Of a stretch of 64,000 nt of DNA, positions 26,623-33,926 are shown piece by piece. The stretch spans positions 372,001-436,000 of the forward strand of contig NZ_FTOP01000001.1 in the NCBI RefSeq assembly GCF_900156785.1, written 5' to 3'. Made by a program: the position numbers and the translations under genes. The DNA comes from Belliella pelovolcani. GTDB lineage: Bacteria; Bacteroidota; Bacteroidia; Cytophagales; Cyclobacteriaceae. The notes under the pieces are model-generated. The model did not search any database. It was not told where the DNA came from and worked only from the letters and a program-made list of their open reading frames with translations. The stretch's first letter is position 1, and the number at the start of each line of letters is the position of its first letter.

Positions 26623-27789
26623 TTACAAACCATCAACATCCAATTCAACCACATCTATAAGATACTCCTCGGCATCCATATTTCCTCTTTTAAAATAAAA
26701 TCTACCTTCCTGATCTATGTAGGAAAAGTTTTTGTATTCTTTTGGTAACAAATACTCCTTCCAAACATGCGGACTTTTCTGATACAAATCGACAATTTGA
26801 AAGATGTATTCATGAACAAAATTATTGGTCAACATAATATCAGATACTCCTACTTGCTCCCCTAACTTCATCGCCTTTCTTACGGCTCTGATAAAATATT
26901 TTCTATCTGATAAATTTAAAATATTCTTAGAAATTAGGTTAAAATCATTTTGGTTATAGTACACTTCCACTTGATGATCCCTGATAAAATCTGCTTGATT
27001 CATACCAAATTGAACTCCAGTGGGTTTTTTATTCAATTTTCCATCATAAGTATAGAGTCTATACTCCTCTGAATCTTCAATAAATGAATACAAGTTGGGA
27101 TCAAAAGAGAAGCTTGCGTAATAAACTCCATTATCAAAAATATAATAAGGATCCTCGTCTCCCCAGAATAAATTATTTCTATAAGAACTTTCTTGTGGAT
27201 ACTTGAAAAACGTTCTACTTTCTCCTGTTTTTAAATTTAGCTTTATAGCAAGGAAGGAAGTTTCATAGTGTTCCTTTTGACTAGAAGAGTATTTTTTGCT
27301 TGTTGCAGATAAAGTTATAATCGGCTGATCATCTGTGGCTTCAAAATTAATGATTTGTGTTTTGGATGCGGTGTAAAATTGCTCTTCTGTTAATCTATAT
27401 ACATTCCAAGAGTTCTTGATTTTCAGATCTGAATCGAGTAAAAGTAAATTCCCTAATCCCATTTCTAGTGCAAAAACAGAATCTTCATTTACCAAATATA
27501 ACCCTCCTAAATATGTTAAATTCACTTCATTTATTCCCTTTTGGAATCGATTTGAACTTAAAAGTTTTCCTTGACTATCATATTTAAAAACCACAGCATT
27601 CATAATATCATAAGCATAAATCAAAGAATCATTGAACAATTCAAAATCGAATCCACTAGGTGTAAATTGTTCATTTTCAATTTTTATCGTCTTGACAATA
27701 GAAAATGGTAAGTCTTCAAATTCAGCCTTAGGTGTAGAACATCCAGCAAGCAATAAAATCATTGAACTTAGAAAATAAAAATATCTCAT
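26623..27789 (-). CDS. Beta-propeller-like lipoprotein (possibly DUF4221)
   Basis: A 388-residue lipoprotein (lipobox ILLLAGCSTPK) starting at ATG 27789; the frame is open further upstream but without a signal peptide. The body shows alternating short beta segments and aromatic residues consistent with a propeller (SLIYAYDIMNAVVFKYDSQG, DSVFALEMGLGNLLLLDSDL), and ends EYLIDVVELDVDGL. It resembles the DUF4221-type lipoproteins and the protein at 48952-50127 in layout, though I did not align them. It sits 7 nt upstream of the next propeller gene, so the two are likely partners. Confidence 0.6.
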   Translation of the reverse strand: MRYFYFLSSMILLLAGCSTPKAEFEDLPFSIVKTIKIENEQFTPSGFDFELFNDSLIYAYDIMNAVVFKYDSQGKLLSSNRFQKGINEVNLTYLGGLYLVNEDSVFALEMGLGNLLLLDSDLKIKNSWNVYRLTEEQFYTASKTQIINFEATDDQPIITLSATSKKYSSSQKEHYETSFLAIKLNLKTGESRTFFKYPQESSYRNNLFWGDEDPYYIFDNGVYYASFSFDPNLYSFIEDSEEYRLYTYDGKLNKKPTGVQFGMNQADFIRDHQVEVYYNQNDFNLISKNILNLSDRKYFIRAVRKAMKLGEQVGVSDIMLTNNFVHEYIFQIVDLYQKSPHVWKEYLLPKEYKNFSYIDQEGRFYFKRGNMDAEEYLIDVVELDVDGL

Positions 27790-28022
27790 TGAAGTATATT
27801 GTTGATGAATAATAAAATAGTTAACGCTCCTTAATTTAATAAGTTTTTGAGCTTTACAGAATCTTTGCAAAAAGATAATGTGTTTAAAAGTAGTCCATTT
27901 TATACAAATAGTAGCTAAAAAATGAAACCCAGCTCTGAACTACGAGCAAAGATGAAATAGTCCCTGAGTTTATAGAAATGTTTCTTACTATTTAAATTTG
28001 AAAGTTGATAAATTTGAACAAT

Positions 28023-28041
28023 GTTACCAATTTTTGGTAAC
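28023..28041. promoter_or_regulatory. Palindromic operator of the parD/parE module
   Basis: GTTACCAA-TTT-TTGGTAAC is a perfect 8-bp inverted repeat 31 nt before the ParD start. Two TAAATTTG -7-like elements (27993-28000 and 28009-28016) lie just upstream. Ribbon-helix-helix antitoxins such as ParD repress their own promoter through such palindromes (established for the family), so this is the probable operator. Confidence 0.65.
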
Positions 28042-28072
28042 TTCGAAATATTAATCATTTCAATAAATTAAA

Positions 28073-28324
28073 ATGGGACGTAATACATCAGTTTCTTTAG
28101 GGAGTTATTTCGAAGATTTCGTTGAAAGTAAAATATCAGAAGGACGGTTTAAAAATGCAAGCGAGGTAATTAGAGCTGGTCTGCGACTTTTGGAAGAAGA
28201 AGAAGGTAAGATTAAGTTACTAAAAAATGCAATTCAAGAAGGAATAGAAAGTGGAAGAGTAAAAGATTTTGATTCTGATAATCATTTAAAACTTTTAAAG
28301 GCAAAGCTCCAAAAGAATGGGTAA
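28073..28324 (+). CDS. ParD-like ribbon-helix-helix antitoxin
   Basis: An 83-residue type II antitoxin. The N-terminal RHH segment reads NTSVSLGSYFEDFVESKISEG (split at residue 4), RFKNASEVIRAGLRLLEEEE, the hallmark of ParD/CopG-type proteins; the C-terminal tail (KNAIQEGIESGRVKDFD) is the typical ParE-binding segment. The ATG at 28073 follows the palindrome at 28023-28041. The downstream ParE frame starts inside this gene (8-nt overlap). Because ParE is frameshifted, this antitoxin may now act alone. Confidence 0.85.
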   Translation: MGRNTSVSLGSYFEDFVESKISEGRFKNASEVIRAGLRLLEEEEGKIKLLKNAIQEGIESGRVKDFDSDNHLKLLKAKLQKNG

Positions 28325-28617
28325 ATATTTTTTAACTGCTAAAGCGCTGAGTGATTTATCGGATATTTATGAATACACCTACTATTTTTGGTCAGAAAAT
28401 CAGGCAGATAAATACTATCAAAATTTGATCGATTGTTTTCAAAGCTTAGCAAAAAACCCCAAGAATTGGAAGAGCGTATGACGAAATAGATCTTGGCTTG
28501 CTTGGATTTCCAATGAGGAAACATGTGATTTTTTACAAACTTTATGCTGAAGAAGAAATTGAAATAATAAGAATTCTAAGTTCAAATATGGATTTGAAAA
28601 AGCTTATCAAAGAATAA
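28317..28617 (+). pseudogene. ParE-like toxin disrupted by a frameshift
   Basis: The frame starts at ATG 28317 (MGKYFLTAKALSDLSDIYEY) and stops prematurely at 28479-28481 after 54 residues. Shifting +1 at the A6C4 run (28451-28460) restores a perfect ParE continuation (NPRIGRAYDEIDLG, then LLGFPMRKHVIFYKLYAEEE and IEIIRIL) to a TAA at 28615-28617, about 99 residues in all. Removing one C or A from the run gives one intact frame, so a single-base insertion is the simplest explanation. A homopolymer sequencing error or recoding at CCC-A cannot be excluded. Confidence 0.8.
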
Positions 28618-28622
28618 ACTCT

Positions 28623-29210
28623 ATGCCACAAAACCGCTACTTTATCATTTACAAACCTTTTGGTATACTGAGCCAATTCAGTGGTGATGCCAATACTTTG
28701 AAAGTACTTGGTGATTTTCCTTCTGATGTCTATCCAGTGGGCCGTTTGGATAAGGATAGTGAGGGCTTGCTGCTGATCACTAATGACAAATCCCTCAATC
28801 ATCATTTGCTTAATCCTAGATTTGCCCATCAAAGAACATATCTAGCACAAGTAGAAGGTATTCCTACCGCAGAGGCGATCGCACAACTGGAAAATGGTGT
28901 GGATATCAATGTAGATGGGAAAATGTACCATACTAAAAAAGCCAAAGCCCAATTACTTAATGAAGCACCAACTCTCCCTCCAAGAAATCCGCCCATTCGC
29001 TATCGCAAAAATGTGCCCGACTCTTGGGTCCAACTCAGCCTGATAGAAGGCAAAAACAGACAAGTCAGGAAAATGACCGCCGCTGTGGGCTACCCCACCT
29101 TGAGGTTGGTCAGATATTCCATGGAAAATCTGAACATTGAGGGATTTGATGTAGGAGAGGTGAGAGAGTTGGACAGAAACACGATTTACAAGGCTCTGAA
29201 GCTCTCCTAA
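28623..29210 (+). CDS. rluE: 23S rRNA pseudouridine synthase RluE-type
   Basis: A 195-residue RsuA/RluE-family pseudouridine synthase without an S4 domain, which matches RluE (E. coli enzyme modifies 23S U2457). The catalytic Asp lies in VGRLDKDSEGLLLITND (D42), preceded by FIIYKPFGILSQFS and followed by the family motif EGKNRQVRKM. Start ATG at 28623, 5 nt after the parE remnant. Its TAA shares 4 nt with the stop of the convergent lipoprotein gene (CTAA at 29207-29210). Position specificity is inferred from family resemblance. Confidence 0.85.
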   Translation: MPQNRYFIIYKPFGILSQFSGDANTLKVLGDFPSDVYPVGRLDKDSEGLLLITNDKSLNHHLLNPRFAHQRTYLAQVEGIPTAEAIAQLENGVDINVDGKMYHTKKAKAQLLNEAPTLPPRNPPIRYRKNVPDSWVQLSLIEGKNRQVRKMTAAVGYPTLRLVRYSMENLNIEGFDVGEVRELDRNTIYKALKLS

Positions 29211-30430
29211 GGGCGAGGAAGGAGATCTTTTCTGATTTGTACAGTTTGGATAGTCGCGGTATCTTCGCTATCGTCAGTCCAAGCCAAAATCACATGATGC
29301 GCTTCATCTGTCATTTGTGGAAAACCACTTGACCTAGTACCTGAAATATTCCCGACTAGCAAAGGCTCAGATTTTTTCCCAGACTTATCCACAGTTCTAA
29401 GATAGATACCTCCTTCTTCCAGCCAAGACACCAAGGCCACGTTATCTTCGAGCATCAGCATATCAACCCTTCCAGTTGGTTTTCCTAGATCAATCAAGAT
29501 TGCTTCTCCAAAATGATTTTGTGCCTTTTCAAAGAAGGCTGTTTTGACCGTTGATTTCCCTTTGGCTCCACTAAACCAAGTCACTGCTGACTGCCCATTC
29601 AGACTTGCTGATCGGGGTCCATTGACAGGGCATCCAGCTATCTCCCAGAAGTCATTGTAAATTGGCATTGGGCTAGACCAGTCTGTGCCTTCATAAGCAA
29701 CCCAATAAATATCCCTTACCTCCTCTGCTGAGCGATCTCTATAAAAAACTACAGGCCCATCTGCTCCCATTGAGGAAGTGGTCTGACAGCAATCACATAC
29801 CCGATCATCCAATTCCCACTCTACCAGTTTCGCTCCTTCAGTATTGAGCACTGCCGCACGTAGGGTCATCGCTCCACCATGATCATGATCATGATGTCCA
29901 CCACCAGAAGTATGGCGCCCATCCAGCCAAGTAAAAAACATATTTTCTCCCCAAGGAAGCATCGAGACAAATCCGTGTTCGGTATGGGTACCATCATCGT
30001 GTAGAGCAAAAGGCTCAGACCAATTTTCGCCATCCAATGAAAATGTCAACATGATGTCATAAGAAAATGTGCTTGGACTACTCTTCCGAAGATAGAAAGC
30101 GACCAAAGTCCCATCTTCAAAAGCAGCCAGTTGTGGATAATCTGCCCAATTCACAAACCAGTCAGTTCCAGTTACAATTGTCCTCGGAGGGCTCCAGTTG
30201 CCATCTGAGCGTTCGGAGTACATCATTTTATTGACTTCATTCACACGCTCTATCCATGACAGGTATACAACACCAGAAGGAGCGGTAAAAAGGTAGGGCT
30301 GACCAAAAACCACACCCGGCTCCGAAAAAGTATAGAGTTCTTGTACAATTTGAGGAGAGGAAACTTCTTTCTTGTTTGGATTGCAAGATAGTAGTGAGAG
30401 AAAGATAAAGAGAAAATGAGTTTGTTTCAT
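29207..30430 (-). CDS. Lipoprotein with sialidase-like propeller and CDCC motif
   Basis: A 407-residue lipoprotein (lipobox SLLSCNPNK). Repeated Asp/Trp-box-like blades (SDGNWSPPRTI, SLDGENWSEPFAL, EGTDWSSPMPIY) indicate a sialidase-like beta-propeller, but the Arg triad of true sialidases is not evident, so a catalytic sialidase is unlikely. Two metal-suggestive features stand out: a His-rich loop GGGHHDHDHGG and a Cys cluster RVCDCCQTT, plus an isolated AGCPVNGPR. These resemble proteins found near copper or heme functions (inference). It is encoded 13 nt after a small membrane protein, probably one operon. Confidence 0.65.
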   Translation of the reverse strand: MKQTHFLFIFLSLLSCNPNKKEVSSPQIVQELYTFSEPGVVFGQPYLFTAPSGVVYLSWIERVNEVNKMMYSERSDGNWSPPRTIVTGTDWFVNWADYPQLAAFEDGTLVAFYLRKSSPSTFSYDIMLTFSLDGENWSEPFALHDDGTHTEHGFVSMLPWGENMFFTWLDGRHTSGGGHHDHDHGGAMTLRAAVLNTEGAKLVEWELDDRVCDCCQTTSSMGADGPVVFYRDRSAEEVRDIYWVAYEGTDWSSPMPIYNDFWEIAGCPVNGPRSASLNGQSAVTWFSGAKGKSTVKTAFFEKAQNHFGEAILIDLGKPTGRVDMLMLEDNVALVSWLEEGGIYLRTVDKSGKKSEPLLVGNISGTRSSGFPQMTDEAHHVILAWTDDSEDTATIQTVQIRKDLLPRP

Positions 30431-30443
30431 GGAAGTGAAGCGC

Positions 30444-30884
30444 TTAATCTTCTGGAAGGGATTTTAAATAAGCTTTTACTTTAATTGTTCGCAAGTAAAT
30501 TGTAATCAAAGGGATTAGCCATAGCAATTCTGTAAATACTACATGAAAAATGGTCCGCTTATTCCATCCTAATTCAGGGATAAAAAATAAGACAAACCAT
30601 ACTGACAAAGTGAGTTTACCCACTATGCCCACCACAATCAGGTAATTCCAAGAGATCGGATAAAAAGCACTTAAAAAAACCAAGAAACCAATCAACATCC
30701 CAAAACTCCCCAGAGCAGTAGCGCTCATATCTACCGTACTCTCCATATTCATAGCCTGCCATTTCAATAAATCTTCTCCAAAGTATCGAAAGAAAGCTGA
30801 CCAAGCAAAGGTGTACATTCCCGTCAGTAACAGTAGTCCGCGCATCGGCATTGGGAAGTTTGGTGTAAGTGTATTTTTCTCCAT
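30444..30884 (-). CDS. Small integral membrane protein (4 TM)
   Basis: A 146-residue protein with about four hydrophobic helices (GLLLLTGMYTFAWSAFF, LGSFGMLIGFLVFLSAF, NYLIVVGIVGKLTLSVWFVLFF, HVVFTELLWLIPLITIYL). No catalytic motif is visible and no family is recognised. It is the first gene of a two-gene unit with the sialidase-like lipoprotein (13-nt gap) and is divergent from the amidase. A membrane partner for that lipoprotein is the only contextual hint. Confidence 0.65.
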   Translation of the reverse strand: MEKNTLTPNFPMPMRGLLLLTGMYTFAWSAFFRYFGEDLLKWQAMNMESTVDMSATALGSFGMLIGFLVFLSAFYPISWNYLIVVGIVGKLTLSVWFVLFFIPELGWNKRTIFHVVFTELLWLIPLITIYLRTIKVKAYLKSLPED

Positions 30885-30958
30885 TCTATGAATTGATTAT
30901 ATTCCAGACGATTTTAACAAATGATCTCAAAAGAGGTTTTCACCCTATACAAAACTAC

Positions 30959-32635
30959 ATGAAGGATTTTACAAACAACCGAAAATGGGGAATTATTCTA
31001 TTAATTCCCACCCTACTACTGCTGGGCTTTGTGGTCGGCAAGAAAGTGGGAGAAATCAATGCCCCAGCCATTGAAGCTGCGGAGGCTCTTGTTGGATTGG
31101 AATTTACCCCTGCGGAGCGAGATAGCATGATCCAAAACCTGAAGAATTATCGAAATGGTTATGACAATATGCGCAAGCAAATCATCGATAATTCAGTCAG
31201 TCCATCCATGTCATTCAACCCTCTTCCTCACGGATTCTTACCAAACCAAAACCAATCAGATCCAAAGTGGGGACTACCTTCCAATGTGGCATTACCTGAA
31301 AATGAAAATGACATTGCATACCTCAGTGTGGCAGAGTTATCCACATTAATTAGGACTGGCAAATTGAGCTCCGAGCGATTGACAACAATATATCTCAATA
31401 GAATCAAAACCTATGGAGATACACTCCAAGCAGTCATCACAGTAATGGAGGAAGAAGCATTGATGCAAGCCAGAGCGATGGATGCTGAGATCAAAGCAGG
31501 TAAATACCGAGGCCCTCTTCATGGCATACCTTATGGCATCAAAGACCTCCTTGCTGTCAAAGGAACCAAGACTACTTGGGGAGCCATGCCTTACAAGGAT
31601 CAAGTCATCAATGAAACAGCTACTGTTGTGGAAAAGCTCAATGATGCTGGAGGAGTACTCTTGGTGAAATTTACCTTAGGTGCCTTGGCCATGGGAGATG
31701 TCTGGTACGGAGGAGTAACCAAAAACCCCTGGAATCTCAATCAAGGCGCTAGCGGGTCTTCGGCAGGCTCGGCATCGGGGGTCAGTGCAGGCTTGGTTCC
31801 TTATGCCATTGGTACCGAAACACTCGGAAGTATCGTATCACCATCGACCCGAAATGGCGTGACAGGCTTGAGACCTACCTATGGAAGAGTTAGCAAGCAT
31901 GGAGCAATGGCATTGAGCTGGAGTATGGACAAAATCGGCCCTATATCTAGGTCAGCCTTAGACAATGGGATTATCCTTCATGCCATCAATGGTATGGATC
32001 ATAAGGACAAAAGCACCATTGCAGCAGCCCTTAACTACAATGTGGATAAGTCAGTCAAATCACTAAAAATTGGTTATTTTGAAGATTTCTTCGAAGGCAA
32101 CCGCCCGAATAATGAATTTGACAGAAGAGTATTGGAAGATTTGAAGCGTATGGGTCTTGAGCTCCATCCGGTCAAATTGAGTACATCTGTTGACGTCAGT
32201 AGTATGTTGATAACTTTGTATGCAGAAGGCGCAGCCGCATTTGATGACCTCACTAGAATGGACTTGGATGACCTGCTAGTCGCTCAAGGCAGAAATGCTT
32301 GGCCAAACCTATTCCGTTCAGCTAGATTTATCCCAGCTGTGGAATACATTCAAGCGAATAGGTTTAGATCCATCCTAATTGAAGAAATGCATCAACTTTT
32401 CCAAGCGTATGATGTCATCGTTACACCATCTTATGGTGGAAATCAATTGCAAATCACCAATCTTACAGGACACCCAGCTTTGTGTATGCCTAATGGCTTC
32501 TTGGAAAATGGCAGCCCCACTTCAATCACTTTCTTAGCCAATCTTTTTGATGAAGAAAAATTGATCATGCTAGGAAGAGCCTATCAAGAAAGTACTGATT
32601 GGCAAAATAAAAGACCGCCATTATTTGATAGATAA
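30959..32635 (+). CDS. Amidase signature family enzyme, membrane-anchored or exported
   Basis: A 558-residue amidase-signature hydrolase. The Ser-cisSer-Lys triad is visible: Lys in GIPYGIKDLLAVKG (about 196), the Gly/Ser-rich GASGSSAGSASG (about 263-274) and the nucleophile in TETLGSIVSPS (about 291). The N-terminus (MKDFTNNRKWGIILLIPTLL) is a signal anchor or signal peptide, so it probably acts outside the cytoplasm, unlike GatA. The ATG at 30959 is chosen because upstream codons back to 30869 overlap the divergent gene. Amide substrate unknown; GatA is excluded by the signal sequence and solitary context. Confidence 0.8.
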   Translation: MKDFTNNRKWGIILLIPTLLLLGFVVGKKVGEINAPAIEAAEALVGLEFTPAERDSMIQNLKNYRNGYDNMRKQIIDNSVSPSMSFNPLPHGFLPNQNQSDPKWGLPSNVALPENENDIAYLSVAELSTLIRTGKLSSERLTTIYLNRIKTYGDTLQAVITVMEEEALMQARAMDAEIKAGKYRGPLHGIPYGIKDLLAVKGTKTTWGAMPYKDQVINETATVVEKLNDAGGVLLVKFTLGALAMGDVWYGGVTKNPWNLNQGASGSSAGSASGVSAGLVPYAIGTETLGSIVSPSTRNGVTGLRPTYGRVSKHGAMALSWSMDKIGPISRSALDNGIILHAINGMDHKDKSTIAAALNYNVDKSVKSLKIGYFEDFFEGNRPNNEFDRRVLEDLKRMGLELHPVKLSTSVDVSSMLITLYAEGAAAFDDLTRMDLDDLLVAQGRNAWPNLFRSARFIPAVEYIQANRFRSILIEEMHQLFQAYDVIVTPSYGGNQLQITNLTGHPALCMPNGFLENGSPTSITFLANLFDEEKLIMLGRAYQESTDWQNKRPPLFDR

Positions 32636-32655
32636 AATGGTTATAATCAAATATA

Positions 32656-32718
32656 CTTTTCCAAAGTTTGGTTAAACGTAAAAGTAAACACAAAGCACAA
32701 GACTGAACTTTGGAAAAG
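32656..32718. repeat. Long inverted repeat between convergent genes
   Basis: CTTTTCCAAAGTT (32656-32668) and AACTTTGGAAAAG (32706-32718) are perfect 13-bp complements separated by 37 nt. No T run follows either arm, so it is not an ordinary intrinsic terminator. It lies in the 156-nt gap between the amidase and the kinase gene. Confidence 0.6.
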
Positions 32719-32791
32719 CTACCCTCTAATTAAGTGTTATTTGACAAAAAATGTGAAGAACTTTGATAGACAGGCTCCGAGAAAAGTTTTC

Positions 32792-33832
32792 TTATTGCTT
32801 ATTGAAGCCAAGTTGCTGCAATGATTTTAGTAAGTACATCTGATTTTTTGCACGGTCATAGTTTTGATTTTCGTATTTGATCTGATAGTAAATATTACCA
32901 TTCAAATAATCTGTCAAAAAGCGCAGTCCCATGATATAGATCATCATTTCTCCCCCAAAGTGTAGTGAGGCGATTTCGTCTTTGGTCAATGTGTCTATGC
33001 TTCCTTCAAGAAAACCTTCATATAAAGCTTGGTATTTATCCACAATGACTTTAAGAGAATCAAAATCCAGAGAATTTTCATCCAAATTACAGGCAACAGT
33101 TCTCACCAAATCCCCAAAATCATTGAAAACATAACCGGGCATCATGGTGTCAAGGTCTATGATTGCCTCTACTTTTGTCAAATCAGCTGAGAAAATCAGG
33201 TTATTGATTTTGGTATCATTGTGGGTAATTCTTTTTGGTAGAAGCTTAGTCCAACTCTGGTACTGATTTACTAAGTCATGTTGACTTTGGTAAAAGACTA
33301 CTATCTTTTCAAGTTCTCCATGCAAGGAAAGAGATGTTTTCTTCAAGGCTATTTCGAATTGATGGTACCTCATGGACAAATTATGGAAGTCAGGAATTAC
33401 TTCTTGAAATAAATTTACATCTAAAGAACTAGCAGTAGCAATCAAAGAAGAGAATGCTTTAGCCGCTAGGTATGCTTGCTCAGGGGCTTGAATCTCTTGA
33501 AGGCATATCCCAGGGACAAAAGGTAATATGCGATAATATTCACCATCCAAGAGACAGAGTGTTCTCCCTTTGAGATTCGGAATAGGTAATGGGAAATCAA
33601 AATCCAATTCATCAAAAGCTAGGTGATCAATCAGAAGTTGATGATTGTGGGCAATCAAACCAGGGTTTTGAAACACTTTGCTATTGAATTTCTGAATGAT
33701 ATAGCTACTTGAGTCAGTAATGGCAAGCCAAGTTTGATGAATATGCCCTGCTCCAAAAAGTGAAACTTTAGCTGTGGATAAGTCTAAAGGGTACAAATCA
33801 TTGAGCTTTTGAACAAAATGGAGATCTTTCAT
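32792..33832 (-). CDS. APH-fold sugar kinase (NahK-like)
   Basis: A 346-residue aminoglycoside-phosphotransferase-fold kinase. The catalytic loop THNDTKINNLIF and the metal-binding IIDLDTMMPG plus DFGDLVRT follow the pattern of N-acetylhexosamine 1-kinases, which phosphorylate GlcNAc/GalNAc at C1. N-terminal residues (SLFGAGHIHQTWLAI, SSYIIQKFN) form the nucleotide-binding lobe. It is divergent from a sodium/solute symporter with about 94 nt between them, suggesting uptake and phosphorylation of one sugar. Specificity for hexosamine is inferred from the motif and not proven. Confidence 0.72.
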   Translation of the reverse strand: MKDLHFVQKLNDLYPLDLSTAKVSLFGAGHIHQTWLAITDSSSYIIQKFNSKVFQNPGLIAHNHQLLIDHLAFDELDFDFPLPIPNLKGRTLCLLDGEYYRILPFVPGICLQEIQAPEQAYLAAKAFSSLIATASSLDVNLFQEVIPDFHNLSMRYHQFEIALKKTSLSLHGELEKIVVFYQSQHDLVNQYQSWTKLLPKRITHNDTKINNLIFSADLTKVEAIIDLDTMMPGYVFNDFGDLVRTVACNLDENSLDFDSLKVIVDKYQALYEGFLEGSIDTLTKDEIASLHFGGEMMIYIMGLRFLTDYLNGNIYYQIKYENQNYDRAKNQMYLLKSLQQLGFNKQ

Positions 33833-33926
33833 TGAGTCTGGTTTGAATTACAATGATAAGTGAAAAGCAGCAGATCACAGAATCCAGCTAACTTATTTGC
33901 AAATCCTAGAAAAGCCAGTAGATTTA

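Noticed and set aside
28450-28457. A-AAA-AAC heptamer as a programmed -1 frameshift site in parE
   Set aside because: The downstream ParE frame is +1, not -1, so this slippery site would lead to the wrong frame.
29207-30430. True exo-sialidase assignment
   Set aside because: Propeller boxes are present but I cannot find the Arg triad or catalytic Tyr/Glu, so only the fold is claimed.
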